Shown: positions 41,317-51,532, counted from the first letter of the stretch. The stretch is 64,000 nucleotides of DNA from Chloroflexus sp. Y-396-1 (GCF_000516515.1 NZ_KI911784.1:1334881-1398880), one strand, 5' to 3'. Translations and numbers: made by a program. The notes: generated from the letters alone by a model not told the origin.

Positions 41317-42492
41317 CTACGAGTTCATGAAACGCTGCAGAGCAGAATGAACGCGATTCAGTGCCTCATCGAGTTGTGATCTGGGGCAACCAAAGTTGAT
41401 ACGGATAAAGCCTTCACCACCGGGGCCAAACATCGCCCCGTCAGAAAAAGCTACTCGTGCTTCATCGAGGAAGAAGCGGTAGGGGCTGGTTGCGAGCGGT
41501 AGGTCACGGCAATCAATCCAACCGAGATACGTCGCTTGTGGTACGGTACAGCGGAGCAGCGCCATTTCGGTGGTGATGCGCGTGACATAGCGATCACGAT
41601 TAGCGGTAAGATAACGCAACAGTGCTGTCAGCCATTCATCACCATGTTCGTAGGCGGCCAGTGCACCGGCGAATCCAAATACGTTCACGTGCGGCACAAT
41701 GCCGGCTGCAGCGCGACTCACCTGGCGGCGTAATTCAGGATTGGGGATGATCGCCATACTACAGCCGAGACCGGGAAGATTGAAGGTTTTGCTCGGCGCC
41801 ATGAGCGTAATGGTATGCGCTGCAATAGTCGAATCGAGCGCGGCCAGGGGGATATGTTGCGTATCCCCTAGCAATAAGTCGCAGTGAATCTCGTCGGAAC
41901 AAATAATGACATTACGTTCAATGCAAATCTCGGCCAGGCGTCGTAAGGTTGGCGGATCATATTCGAGACCAACCGGATTATGTGGATGGCTGAGCAGCAA
42001 GAGTCGAGTGCGTTGGTGGATAGCATCGGTGAAGGCATCAAAATCAATAGCGTAAGTGAGCGTGGACCCGGAAACGGTCAACGCTAGCGGACAGGTGTCG
42101 ATCTGGCGTTGCTGATTACGCGGCGCACTAAGGAAAGGCGGGTAAGCTGGAGTCAGAGTAAGGACACTATCACCGACCTCACCAAACGCCCGACAGAGCA
42201 CATTAATCGCCGAAACCAATCCCGGCAAAAAGAGAATCTGCTCTGGCTGAATATCCCACTGATAGAGACGAGCCATACGCTCACAAATCACTTCGGCCAG
42301 TCGATGAGGATGGGATGGATAGCCGAAAATAGCATGGGCAGCTCGTTCCTGGAGTGCGGCAACTACCGCTGGTGGTGAAGCAAAATCCATATCAGCTACC
42401 CACATTGGTAAGACATCGGCCGGATACTGTTCCCATTTGATACTGCCGGTACCTCGGCGGGGAATAATCTGATCAAAATTAAAGTTGCTCAT
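41317..42492 (-). CDS. MalY/PatB-family PLP-dependent aminotransferase (cystathionine beta-lyase type)
   Basis: The 391-residue fold-type I enzyme has WVADMDFASPPAV, FGYPSHP, NPVGLEYDPPTL (conserved Asn-Pro-x-Gly), CSDEIHCDLL (PLP ring Asp) and MAPSKTFNLPGLG with the Schiff-base Lys. This pattern is specific to the MalY/PatB group, whose members cleave cystathionine or cysteine C-S bonds and may moonlight in regulation. It follows accA by 82 bp on the same strand, so it might be part of that transcript. An AAGGACA site precedes the ATG. Confidence 0.9.
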   Translation of the reverse strand: MSNFNFDQIIPRRGTGSIKWEQYPADVLPMWVADMDFASPPAVVAALQERAAHAIFGYPSHPHRLAEVICERMARLYQWDIQPEQILFLPGLVSAINVLCRAFGEVGDSVLTLTPAYPPFLSAPRNQQRQIDTCPLALTVSGSTLTYAIDFDAFTDAIHQRTRLLLLSHPHNPVGLEYDPPTLRRLAEICIERNVIICSDEIHCDLLLGDTQHIPLAALDSTIAAHTITLMAPSKTFNLPGLGCSMAIIPNPELRRQVSRAAAGIVPHVNVFGFAGALAAYEHGDEWLTALLRYLTANRDRYVTRITTEMALLRCTVPQATYLGWIDCRDLPLATSPYRFFLDEARVAFSDGAMFGPGGEGFIRINFGCPRSQLDEALNRVHSALQRFMNS

Positions 42493-42573
42493 TGACTGTG
42501 TCCTTATGGCAATAAAAGGCGCGTGGGAGCCGTCAATATAACCACGCGCAGTTTATTATCATCCTTGCCATCG

Positions 42574-43422
42574 CTATCTTCGGCTGAAGAAATCCATTTG
42601 CTGCTCCTGATACTGACCAATTGCGCGATACTTTTGATAGCGTTCGCGCAAGATTGTTTCAATATCCCGTTGCTGCAAATCGGCTAGATGGAAACGGATC
42701 CGTTCACCGACAGTTTTAATCGCAGCTAGGCGGTCAGTATGCGCACCACCGGGTGGTTCGGGGATCACCTCATCGATGATGCGCAGCTCGTAGAGATCGG
42801 ACGCCGTGAGTTTCAACGCCTTCGCTGCTTCTGGGGCTTTCGCTGCATCACGCCATAAGATCGACGCTGCCGCCTCTGGCGGCGCTACCGAATAAATGGA
42901 GTTTTCTTGCATCAAGATACGATCGGCAACACTGATTGCCAGGGCACCACCACTACCACCTTCACCAATCACCACCGCAATACTGGGTACCCGCAACGTT
43001 GTCATCAGCATGATGCTTTCCGCAATGGCATTTGCCTGTCCGCGCTCCTCCGAACTCTTGGTTGGATCGGCAGCCGGTGTATCAACAAAACAGATCACCG
43101 GCAGGCCGAACTTTTCAGCATGGCGCATGAGGCGCTGCGCTTTGCGATACCCTTCAGGATGCGGCATTCCAAAATTACGGCGCATATTCTCGCGCGTATC
43201 GTTACCTTTCTGATGCCCAATAACCATAACTGTCTGACCGGCAAAGGTGGCCATACCGCCCACCATAGCCGGATCATCGCCGAAGCGACGGTCACCGTGC
43301 AGTTCAATAAAATCCTCACACAGCGCCGCAATGTAATCGAGCGTGTGCGGTCGCTGCGGATGTCGCGCTAATTGCACACGATCCCAGGGTGTCAGGGTTT
43401 GTGGAATAGAAGTCTCTTCCAT
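42574..43422 (-). CDS. accA: Acetyl-CoA carboxylase carboxyltransferase, alpha subunit
   Basis: About 282 residues from the ATG at 43422, chosen because GAGG lies 6 bp upstream; a GTG at 43434 is the alternative. Signature stretches: FIELHGDRRFGDDPAMVGG, IGHQKGNDTRENMRRNFGMPHPEGYRKA, FVDTPAADP, and GEGGSGGALAISVADRI (carboxyl-CoA oxyanion loop). With AccD it moves CO2 from biotin to acetyl-CoA to make malonyl-CoA for fatty acids and, in Chloroflexus, for the 3-hydroxypropionate bi-cycle. The biotin carboxylase and carrier genes are not in the window. Confidence 0.95.
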   Translation of the reverse strand: MEETSIPQTLTPWDRVQLARHPQRPHTLDYIAALCEDFIELHGDRRFGDDPAMVGGMATFAGQTVMVIGHQKGNDTRENMRRNFGMPHPEGYRKAQRLMRHAEKFGLPVICFVDTPAADPTKSSEERGQANAIAESIMLMTTLRVPSIAVVIGEGGSGGALAISVADRILMQENSIYSVAPPEAAASILWRDAAKAPEAAKALKLTASDLYELRIIDEVIPEPPGGAHTDRLAAIKTVGERIRFHLADLQQRDIETILRERYQKYRAIGQYQEQQMDFFSRR

Positions 43423-43440
43423 GCCATGCCTCACGTGGCG

Positions 43441-44358
43441 CTACATAATTGGTTGCGGTAAGGTTGCTCGTCGGGTTGCAAGATCGGCTTTCGTTGTGGA
43501 TACCGAACGCTGATGGTACAGGCGAAGAATCTTGGCCAGTGTATCGCGCATTTCACTGCGCGGCACGACCATATCGATCATCCCGTGTTCAAGCATGAAC
43601 TCTGCGGTCTGGAAACCGGCCGGCAACTTCTGACGCATGATCTGCTCGATCAAGCGCTTACCTGCAAAACCAATATTTGCTCCTGGTTCAGCAATGATAA
43701 TGTCGGCGACCGAGGGGTAAGAGGCGGTAACGCCACCGTAGCAGGGATCAACCAGCAAAGCAATATGAGGTTGGCCGACAGCCGCCAGGCGGGTCAGGGC
43801 CATGGTCACTTTAGCCATCTGCATGAGGCCAATGACCCCTTCTTGTTGACGAGCCCCGCCTGAGGTATTGATGGTGAGCAATGGTACACCTAGTTCAGCA
43901 GCTCGCTCAGCGGCGCGAGCCATCTTTTCACCATAGACACTACCCATCGAAGCGCCCATAAAGGAGAAATCAGCAACGGCGATGCATAGTCGGATTCCAT
44001 TAATTGCACCAACGCCTGATATGACCGCATCAGCCATTCCGGTGCGTTGCTGGGTTTTGACCAGCTTATTTGCGTAACTCTCCTCGTCGGCTACAAAACC
44101 GAGTGGATCGGTCGGTAGCAGGTTGGCATCCATTTCACGGAACGAACCAACGTCGAGCAAACCGAGCCACTCGTGGGCGCTCATACGCATGTGATGGCCG
44201 CACTTGGGGCAAACCTTCAGGTTGTCGTTGAGCTGTTTTTTGTAGATAAGCTCACGACATACACTGCACTTTACCCACAGATCATCAGGGATTTGAGCGC
44301 TCTCTTGATCCTCGCGTCCGGTGAATCCTTTGCGACTAAAGCGGAAAAACTCTTTCAC
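43441..44358 (-). CDS. accD: Acetyl-CoA carboxylase carboxyltransferase, beta subunit
   Basis: The 305-residue protein has the N-terminal zinc finger (CSVCRELI...CPKCGHHMRMS) and a crotonase-like core: FMGASMGSVYGEKMARAAERA, TINTSGGARQQEGVIGLMQMAK and DPCYGGVTASYPS. Together with the accA product it forms the alpha2beta2 carboxyltransferase. accA starts within 20 bp after its stop. A minus-strand extended -10 at 44442-44434 lies about 76 bp upstream of the ATG. Confidence 0.95.
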   Translation of the reverse strand: MKEFFRFSRKGFTGREDQESAQIPDDLWVKCSVCRELIYKKQLNDNLKVCPKCGHHMRMSAHEWLGLLDVGSFREMDANLLPTDPLGFVADEESYANKLVKTQQRTGMADAVISGVGAINGIRLCIAVADFSFMGASMGSVYGEKMARAAERAAELGVPLLTINTSGGARQQEGVIGLMQMAKVTMALTRLAAVGQPHIALLVDPCYGGVTASYPSVADIIIAEPGANIGFAGKRLIEQIMRQKLPAGFQTAEFMLEHGMIDMVVPRSEMRDTLAKILRLYHQRSVSTTKADLATRRATLPQPIM

Positions 44359-45224
44359 TGCTCCTGCTCTTTCACTTGGCGCGAATATGCGCGTCGGCTG
44401 GTGATTTTATTCACAGTACGTCGGTTGCCTTATATTATAGCACGAGCTGAAACGTAGGAGGTATAGTTGATACATAAAAAGATACACTCAACGACTATTC
44501 TGTATCCGATGGTATCAAACTCATTTCGGCACAAACTCTGCACCTGGCGACCCAACCGGGCTGGCGATGGGGTCGAGCACTTCTGAAAATGTACTGGGTA
44601 GTACACGGGCCACTGGCCCGCACATCGACACTCCCGTTGTGCCCTGCTCTAACGGGTGATACCGCCAGCGCTAGACTGGTCATGAGTCGTATTTCCTCCA
44701 TAGATTTCATCCCTCGTGAAGTGACTACAAGTTATTCGGTTTGGCTTTCAAGACGATCACCCACGCAGTCACCTGGCAACGCGGGCCGTCGGCCTGGGTT
44801 GTGCAGCGCATAGTAACCTATCAGTTTTCGTATCAGAACACCGTCCCCTCAATGCCTCCGTATCGGAGATGGAGAAGGGAGGGAACTCGACCTTACAATA
44901 CGCTGACGCATATGATTGGCGCGCGAACGGGGCTGCTAGGACGATGTGCTCCGGGTCATGTGCTGGGAGCGCACCCGACGGCTGATCGAGCGCGATGGAT
45001 TGAAGAACGGCTGTCGGATCGAATGGCTGCACTTGGAAACCGTCGAGCGGGTACAGTGCGTCTGAGACCAAAGATGAAAACTTTAAAAACCCCTTCGATC
45101 TCACCCACCTGAGAACACGACAAAGCAGCATCATCACTCATATCGGTATGCTACGTGATAAACTGTCTATAGATCGCAATACCAGATCGCACTCTCTAGC
45201 GAGGGATGAGGAAGGGGATCATAT
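44359..45224. other. 866-bp intergenic region without a supported gene
   Basis: Apart from the accD promoter (44434-44442), no strong ribosome site, domain or repeat was recognised here. Several short open frames on both strands overlap and none has a plausible protein sequence. It may be a decayed gene. Confidence 0.5.
44434..44442 (-). promoter_or_regulatory. Extended -10 promoter of accD-accA
   Basis: On the minus strand TGC precedes a consensus TATAAT (plus-strand ATTATA at 44434-44439). A start site about 70 bp upstream of accD is implied. Confidence 0.6.
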
Positions 45225-45722
45225 ATGCGCTATGAAGACCGATTGGCTTTACGACGTTTAATAGAAGAACAACAGGCTGCGGCACTTGGTACAGTTACTC
45301 CTGACGGAGTGCCATTCGTGTCTTATGTGCTGTACGCGGTTGAACGACGGAACGGACACACACCGGGTCTATTGCTTTTGTTGAGTCGATTAGCAACGCA
45401 CACCAATCATTTGCTGGCCGGTTCACCGCTCTCGCTGTTGATAACTGCATCACCGCAAAGTGTTACCGACCCCCAAGCGTTGGCCCGTGTCACGTTACAA
45501 GGTTCTGCTCAAGACATACCACGACATTCGCCCGACTTTCCAACAGCACAATTAACATATTTGCAGCGTTTACCTACACAGCAACACCTGTTTGCCCTGC
45601 CGGATTTCACCTTATTCCGCGTCACGCTCCACGAGGCGCGGTATATCGGTGGTTTTGGGCGAGCTTTTACACTCGATGCTGCCAGACTAGCGGAAGCACT
45701 CATGGTCACAGAACCGGCATAA
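45225..45722 (+). CDS. HugZ-like FMN-binding split-barrel protein
   Basis: The 165-residue protein shows the pyridoxamine-phosphate-oxidase-like split barrel: AALGTVTPDGVPFVSYVLYAV, LLLLSRLATHTNHLLA, SLLITAS...DPQALARVTLQG. The terminal block ALPDFTLFRVTLHEARYIGGFGRA is typical of HugZ-family proteins, some of which degrade heme. The extra C-terminal domain of full HugZ enzymes is absent, so heme oxygenase activity is uncertain. It may simply bind flavin or heme. GAAGGGGA precedes the ATG. It appears monocistronic. Confidence 0.82.
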   Translation: MRYEDRLALRRLIEEQQAAALGTVTPDGVPFVSYVLYAVERRNGHTPGLLLLLSRLATHTNHLLAGSPLSLLITASPQSVTDPQALARVTLQGSAQDIPRHSPDFPTAQLTYLQRLPTQQHLFALPDFTLFRVTLHEARYIGGFGRAFTLDAARLAEALMVTEPA

Positions 45723-45857
45723 TTGAGCAGTGAAAGCGGCTTTTATAGTGTGTCTGAAAAATAATCCTCTTGCCTAAGCTACGTGGGAGTCATACGGCCT
45801 GCTGAAGCCATGCTTCATCAGGAATTGCTTCAATCCTTTATTTCAGGGTATCAAGTC

Positions 45858-46301
45858 TCAGGATTTATCAAAAAGTGCCAAGCCCAACGCAAAAATACCC
45901 GGCGCAAGACCGGAAAGGCTCAATATAGTAATAACAATTGGTGGGAACCATATCTCATACCAGGAATTGATCGTAGCGTCTTGAGGCATTTGCGGGTTAT
46001 ACAGGATCGGCACTTGATCACCTACTCGGTAGGAGGTGGAACTACCACCAGTATTGCTCTCAAACTGGAAAGTCTCGCCAGTTTGCGTTTGGAACTCGAT
46101 CCGTGGATAGTAGTTTGTATCATCACCAACACGACGTCGGATGACTTCAACTACAGTACCTGTACCATCGATCATCCTTGTCAGACGCTCACTGGTCGCG
46201 TTCAGCCAGAACAGGCCGATGAACAACAAAACCAGACCAATGACTGTAAAGGTTAGACCGATGAGAAGAGCACCTGTTCTAGACAGTGGTCGTGAACTCA
46301 T
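45858..46301 (-). CDS. DUF3592 two-helix membrane protein
   Basis: The 147-residue protein has a helix at each end (about 10-32 and 115-140) around an extracytoplasmic beta-strand domain containing GTVVEVIRRR, YPRIEFQTQTGETFQFES and YRVGDQVPILYNPQMPQDATI. This matches the DUF3592 family (function unknown; some plant members are reported in immune signalling). No cotranscribed neighbour is visible. Confidence 0.85.
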   Translation of the reverse strand: MSSRPLSRTGALLIGLTFTVIGLVLLFIGLFWLNATSERLTRMIDGTGTVVEVIRRRVGDDTNYYPRIEFQTQTGETFQFESNTGGSSTSYRVGDQVPILYNPQMPQDATINSWYEIWFPPIVITILSLSGLAPGIFALGLALFDKS

Positions 46302-46614
46302 GAGAGCGTCCTCCGATTACTAAATCTGCCTCAATATCCCTGTGAAGTACTGTATCGAGCGGGTAATGCAGACAATAGCTGGTGTTTGCCGAAAATAATG
46401 ACTTTCACCACATTGTAGAGGAGGACACTGTCTCTGATGGTGTGTTGAGATAGTCTACTACGATGAGGCTCGCTGAAGATTGCCCCCCTACCTATGGACT
46501 ACCGTCAGTCCTAACCGATACGCCACGTGTTCATGGGGTATTGTACAATGAAATAGCAAAGAGATACAAAATCGTAATCTTTCAGATTATTGCCAACAAT
46601 GAACGGAAGGGTGC

Positions 46615-46631
46615 GCGGGCCTCCGGCCCGC
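46615..46631. repeat. GCGGGCC/GGCCCGC hairpin
   Basis: A perfect 7-bp stem with a TCC loop, identical in stem sequence to the hairpin at 13017-13033. It is a recurring small intergenic structure. Confidence 0.5.
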
Positions 46632-47174
46632 CTCGTGCAACGTACTGCAGGGCAAGCATTGCCCGCCCTATCAACACGCTATCTGGAGCGGGCATCCAAC
46701 CTACCCATGATCCCCCTTCCTCTCCCCATATGGACGAGGAAGAGGGTTGGGGTGCGGAGCGCCGGGCATGCTGATGAAACATGCGCTGGCTGCCACGTGA
46801 TCACCCTACACGGCTGGTAAGGCTTTTCAGCATTCTTACCTTTCGCGGTAGAGGTAATGTGAGGAGAGGAATGGCGAGATTCTCAACTCGCCTACTGCGC
46901 GTACAGAGATGTACTGCTTCCTATCCCAACTTTGCGCTGTCCACCCCCTGTTTGTCTCGCCGATAACGCCCGTCCCTGCCTTGTAGGGGCGATTACCCAA
47001 CCTGCCGCTGAACTGGCCATGTCGCAAACAGGGTAGGGACGGGTGCTCAACCTGCCCACCGTATGGTGACGAGTATAATCGGCGAGACAACGAGGGCCTG
47101 AACGCAGACTACCGTCCGAACGAAAAGCTGCGCGCTTTCGCACGGGTTACGAACGGCCTGGGAACCCCTCCTTA

Positions 47175-47560
47175 GAGCATGATCAAAAATCTGGGTTTTT
47201 TATTGGGAAGTACCGTGCCTGGGCAACCACTGGGTTGGGAGGCCAACGTTCTGTTCCGCCACCCGCCACACGTTCTCGCTGCTGAGCAGGCAGCGTCAGG
47301 CGCTGCGCGTGACGGGTTGAGGAAGCGAGGTTCACCCCGCACCCCATCCTTCCCCTTCTTCTCCCCGTGAGGGAGAGGAAAGGGGCCAGAGGGAAGGTGA
47401 GGGTCGCCAGGCATGCTCCGCAGCACAGACGCTGACACCGTTGCCCCCCTTTTCCGGCGCGTCGCGGAGACGCATGCGTTGCCTGCCACCGTTTCCCTGA
47501 CTATTATAGCAATGTTATGGTCGAGACTCATCAACAGCCCAGGTTTTTTTGATCATGCTC
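47175..47560. mobile_element. Family B MITE-like element, copy 2
   Basis: Perfect 15-bp inverted termini: GAGCATGATCAAAAA (47175-47189) and TTTTTGATCATGCTC (47546-47560). TTA occurs directly outside both ends (47172-47174, 47561-47563), a possible 3-bp target duplication. Interior blocks match copy 1 at 31121-31357, but this copy is about 150 bp longer. No transposase is encoded. Confidence 0.78.
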
Positions 47561-47813
47561 TTACATCCCAACTGCCGGGTAGGGAAAAAACTTTGAAAAC
47601 CCTGAGCAGAATGAAGTACCATGTGTTAACTAGGCTTCAGCTCTGACATGATTGCACTACCTCTTCGCGGGGGGATTAGAAGCCTATCTTATTTAGCACT
47701 TTACGAAAAAAAAACTTCTAAACGTTATATCAAGGTGTAGGGTTGAAGGTAGGAATACAGCAGGATACGTCTCTCGATAGCAGATCATTCCAGCGTTTAG
47801 AAATTACACGATC

Positions 47814-50800
47814 ATGTTGATCGAATTACTCGCTTCCATTCTGTTTCTCTGGATCAGTGCTGGTCTGACCGGCAGTATTGCCTATTATGCGTTTCGTCGG
47901 ACGAGTCAGCCCGGCGCACTTGCGCTAGCGTTCTTACTATCGGCAATGAGTGCGTGGTCGGTATTGTATGCCGGCGAACTGTTCGTACCTGGGTTGCAGG
48001 GGAAGATACTCGCTGCTAAACTGCAATATCTTGCCATTACGCCGATACCGCCGCTGTGGCTGATCTTTTCTTTGCAATATACCGGTCGTGCTGATTGGTT
48101 GACTCCAGCTCGCCAGCGCTGGCTATTCATACCTGGGATCATAACCTGTCTTCTCGTGTTCACCAATGAATGGCATCGTCTGATCTGGCAAGGTACTATA
48201 CTCGATCCTGCTGGTCATCCTGAATTGTATGTAACCGGAAGGGGCATCTGGTTTTGGGTGCATACCACGTATGCTTACGGACTGATCACTGTCGGTATTA
48301 TCCGCTTCATCTGGTTTGCCACCCAGGTTCCACGATTGTACCGGTTGCAGGCTCTGTTTATGGTTTGCAGCACACTCGTGCCACTGGTGGGAAATGCCGT
48401 CTATCTCTTCGGTGGTCTGCCACGTAGTTGGTTCGATCCTACACCGTTTTTCTTTTCCGCTTCAGGAGTCCTACTGGCGGTTGGCTTTTTTCGAGTTGGG
48501 TTATTTGATGTGATTCCCATCGCTGCACGATTGATTATTGCTAACCTGCAAGATGCAGTGATTGTGCTCGATCACCTGTATCGCGTCATTGATCTGAACC
48601 CGGCAGCCCGCCAACTCTTTCAATGTGGTGAAGAGGTGATCGGCCATGATTTTCGCGATGTATTGCATCTGCCTGGCCTAACACTTGCCCGTGATGGTAT
48701 GGCTGAAGGTCAACAGGAAATTGTCTTTCAACGTGAAGGAGTGCAGCAAATTTTCCAGCTAACGGTTTCCGTGATTCACGACCGAAAGGGGCTGTCACTC
48801 GGTTATATACACGTCTGGCGCAATGTGACCCACGAACAGATGCTGCTCGCTGCCGAGCGCCAGCATACTGAACGCCAGCAGTACCTTGTGCAGGCAATTG
48901 GCGAGCTGTTAGTTGCCGTCGATCTGGAAACCTTTTACACGACGCTTATGAAAGCTGCTCAACAGGTATTGAGCGCTGACCGGGCAGCGGTGTATCTCTA
49001 TGACCGTGAAACAGATAGTTTGAGTTGTCCTTATGCGAATGGTCTTTCTGGCGAATATATCGACACAATAAACCGTTTCTTTCGCAAGGTTCCTGGCGCA
49101 CGACTGTTGCAGCGACCCCAGCCAATAGTCATTACCGATGCGCAAACCGATCCGGCAACTGCTGCATTACGCGAGGCCATCGTGGGCGAAGGATTTCACA
49201 CGTATGCGGTTTTTCCACTGATCGGGTCGCATGGTCTCTTTGGTGCGTTTGCGGTCTACCGTAACGTTATCAAACCCTTTTCGGAGGATGAAGTTCACGG
49301 CGGTCAGACCCTGGCGTACATGGCTGCGGCCATGCTAGAGAATAGCCGTCTGCTGGCTGCTACTCGTCAGTATGCCCGTCGGATGGCACTGCTAAACGAG
49401 ATTACCCGGGCAGCGCTGGAGGTCCATGACCTTCAACAAATGTCTCGGTTGCTCGCCAATCGGCTGGGAGCGTTGTTTGAGGCAGATGGCGCGTTTATCA
49501 CCCTGTGGGATGACCATCTGCAACGACCGGCACCAGCAGCGGCCAACGATGAGTTACACGATTATTATGTGCAGATTCAGGCTGAACCTGGTGAGCCAAC
49601 CCTCACAGAGGCCGTCTTGCAGGCTGGCAAGGTTTTAGCCGTGGAAGACCTGTCTAACACGCCATACCTCAGTCCACGGATTGCAGCGTTGTTGCCGACC
49701 CGTTCAATGCTAGCGTTACCGTTGATTGTTGAGCGGCAGAAGCTAGGAGCAGCGTTGATTGGGTTTAACCAGCCACATCGTTTTACTTCCGAAGAGATAG
49801 CCCTTGGTGAACAGGCCGCGGCCCAGATTGCTCTGGCAATTGTGAAAACCCGACTGCTGGTAGCCGAGCGAGAACAACGGCAATTGGCTGAAGCATTACG
49901 CCAGGCAGGACTGGCGCTGAGTGAAACTCTTGACCTTAATACGGTCCTTGCGCGGCTTCTCGATGAATTGCAGCGCGTTATACCGTATGACTCGGCAAAT
50001 GTCATGATGGTTGAGCATGATGCACAACAACAACCCATCCGTGCTTACCTGACACACCTCCGTGGGTATGAACAATTCGGCGAAAAGGTTGCGCGTGCTG
50101 CTAAAGCCGTTATATTCGAGATTGCGACGACACCCAACTTGCAGAGGATGATTGAAACCAGACGGCCACTCATCATTTCGGATACAGCTTCCTATCCCGG
50201 TTGGATACACATCGAAGCGGCGGCCCATGTGCGTTCATGGGCAGGTGCACCGATTATTGCTCATGGGCGGGTCATAGCTTTCTTTTCACTTGATAAAACC
50301 GAGCGCTCCTTTTATCGTCAAGAGCATGCTGAGTACCTGGCGGCTTTTGCTAGCCAGGCTGCACTAGCTATCGAAAATGCCCGTTTGTACGGTGAAGCGA
50401 AACGACGTAGTGAAGAGCAGCGTATGCTGTATGCGGCAACTCGTGATTTTAGTGCTGGTCTGGACGCGGATGCAATTTTACAAGCTGTTATTCATCATAC
50501 CGTCGAGGCATTACAAGCAGCAATATGTGTTGTCTTACGATGGGAGCCGGCATCCGAACAGTTAGTTGTTGTGCGGGCCTGTGAAGCATTGACCAGCGGT
50601 AGTACGCAACTGGCCAGAGTGTACAGTCTACGTGTAGAACCCACGTTGCACCGCGCATTAACGGAATGTGAGCCGCTGCGCCTTCAGCCTCATTCGGTTG
50701 CCGATAGTACATTCCTGGCCCAACTTGCGCCCATGAAGCTGCTGATCTTACCGCTGGCAACCGGTTTGAAGAGCGCAGTGTACGGTCTGGTTGTCGTTGG

Positions 50801-51419
50801 TCGTACCGCTAATGCGGTCGATTTTAACGATACCGATGTTCAGTTAGGACAAAGCCTGGCGACCCAGGCCGCGACTGCACTTGAGAATGCACGGTTGTAT
50901 GCAGAGGTTGAATCGCTAGCAGTAACGGACAGTCTTACCGGGATCGCAAACCGACGAGCGCTTGACCGCGCTCTCGAACGTGAACTGGTGCGCGCTCGCC
51001 ATTATGGGTATCCGCTGGCACTGGTTATGGCAGATGTCGACTCGTTCAAGCAGTATAACGACACCTATGGTCATCTGGCCGGTGATCAACGGCTACGTGC
51101 AGTTGCCCTTCTGTTAACGCAATGTGTTCGTGACATCGACTTTGTGGCCCGCTATGGTGGCGAGGAGTTTGTGATTATCCTGCCAGATACCAATAGGCAG
51201 CAGGCATTACGGATTGCTGAGCAGATTCGCCAGCGTGCCGAAGCTGAGTACCCAGGATCATTGAATGGTTGTTCGATTCCCGGTTATACGCTCAGTATGG
51301 GGGTGGCTGTTTTTCCCGAAGATGCGCAAACACCGGCTGAATTGCTGTTAGCCGCCGATAATGCCGAGTTGGCGGCAAAGCGCGCCGGAAAGAATCGGGT
51401 CTGTAGTATCATTTCTTAA
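47814..51419 (+). CDS. Diguanylate cyclase with 7TM, PAS and multiple GAF sensor domains
   Basis: The 1201-residue protein runs: seven-helix N-terminal membrane module of the histidine-kinase type (1-225), PAS (about 235-340), about four GAF domains (about 360-520, 535-695, 700-870, 876-1030) and a GGDEF domain (1035-1201). The active-site loop is RYGGEEF. The product-inhibition I-site RxxD is present as RDID exactly five residues upstream. It should make cyclic di-GMP in response to signals read by the GAF/PAS domains and be subject to feedback. No EAL domain is attached. It converges on the ANTAR regulator gene with a hairpin between. Confidence 0.93.
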   Translation: MLIELLASILFLWISAGLTGSIAYYAFRRTSQPGALALAFLLSAMSAWSVLYAGELFVPGLQGKILAAKLQYLAITPIPPLWLIFSLQYTGRADWLTPARQRWLFIPGIITCLLVFTNEWHRLIWQGTILDPAGHPELYVTGRGIWFWVHTTYAYGLITVGIIRFIWFATQVPRLYRLQALFMVCSTLVPLVGNAVYLFGGLPRSWFDPTPFFFSASGVLLAVGFFRVGLFDVIPIAARLIIANLQDAVIVLDHLYRVIDLNPAARQLFQCGEEVIGHDFRDVLHLPGLTLARDGMAEGQQEIVFQREGVQQIFQLTVSVIHDRKGLSLGYIHVWRNVTHEQMLLAAERQHTERQQYLVQAIGELLVAVDLETFYTTLMKAAQQVLSADRAAVYLYDRETDSLSCPYANGLSGEYIDTINRFFRKVPGARLLQRPQPIVITDAQTDPATAALREAIVGEGFHTYAVFPLIGSHGLFGAFAVYRNVIKPFSEDEVHGGQTLAYMAAAMLENSRLLAATRQYARRMALLNEITRAALEVHDLQQMSRLLANRLGALFEADGAFITLWDDHLQRPAPAAANDELHDYYVQIQAEPGEPTLTEAVLQAGKVLAVEDLSNTPYLSPRIAALLPTRSMLALPLIVERQKLGAALIGFNQPHRFTSEEIALGEQAAAQIALAIVKTRLLVAEREQRQLAEALRQAGLALSETLDLNTVLARLLDELQRVIPYDSANVMMVEHDAQQQPIRAYLTHLRGYEQFGEKVARAAKAVIFEIATTPNLQRMIETRRPLIISDTASYPGWIHIEAAAHVRSWAGAPIIAHGRVIAFFSLDKTERSFYRQEHAEYLAAFASQAALAIENARLYGEAKRRSEEQRMLYAATRDFSAGLDADAILQAVIHHTVEALQAAICVVLRWEPASEQLVVVRACEALTSGSTQLARVYSLRVEPTLHRALTECEPLRLQPHSVADSTFLAQLAPMKLLILPLATGLKSAVYGLVVVGRTANAVDFNDTDVQLGQSLATQAATALENARLYAEVESLAVTDSLTGIANRRALDRALERELVRARHYGYPLALVMADVDSFKQYNDTYGHLAGDQRLRAVALLLTQCVRDIDFVARYGGEEFVIILPDTNRQQALRIAEQIRQRAEAEYPGSLNGCSIPGYTLSMGVAVFPEDAQTPAELLLAADNAELAAKRAGKNRVCSIIS

Positions 51420-51488
51420 ATGACGGCAACCAGTTCTGACAGTTATCTGTGACCACTTTCTGTCATCTCGTCCACTATGCCCGTTATC

Positions 51489-51532
51489 GCCAGTAGGGAT
51501 TAATCTGGCGTAACCCGCCAATCCCTACTGGC
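51489..51532. terminator. Long hairpin between convergent genes
   Basis: GCCAGTAGGGATT (51489-51501) pairs with AATCCCTACTGGC (51520-51532), with an inner TGGCG/CGCCA stem. It lies between the stops at 51419 and 51600 and may terminate both transcripts. Confidence 0.6.

Larger units (their letters stand above)
46302..47813. other. 1.5-kb intergenic region with hairpins and a family B element
   Basis: It carries a GCGGGCC/GGCCCGC hairpin (46615-46631), several GC-rich imperfect inverted segments, and the family B element at 47175-47560. Short open frames overlap on both strands without recognisable products. The last 250 bp lead into the diguanylate cyclase gene, which has no obvious consensus promoter. 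Confidence 0.6.

Noticed and set aside
44741-45137. Short overlapping reading frames before the HugZ-like gene
   Set aside because: Both strands are open at similar lengths with low-complexity basic products and no ribosome site; no gene supported.
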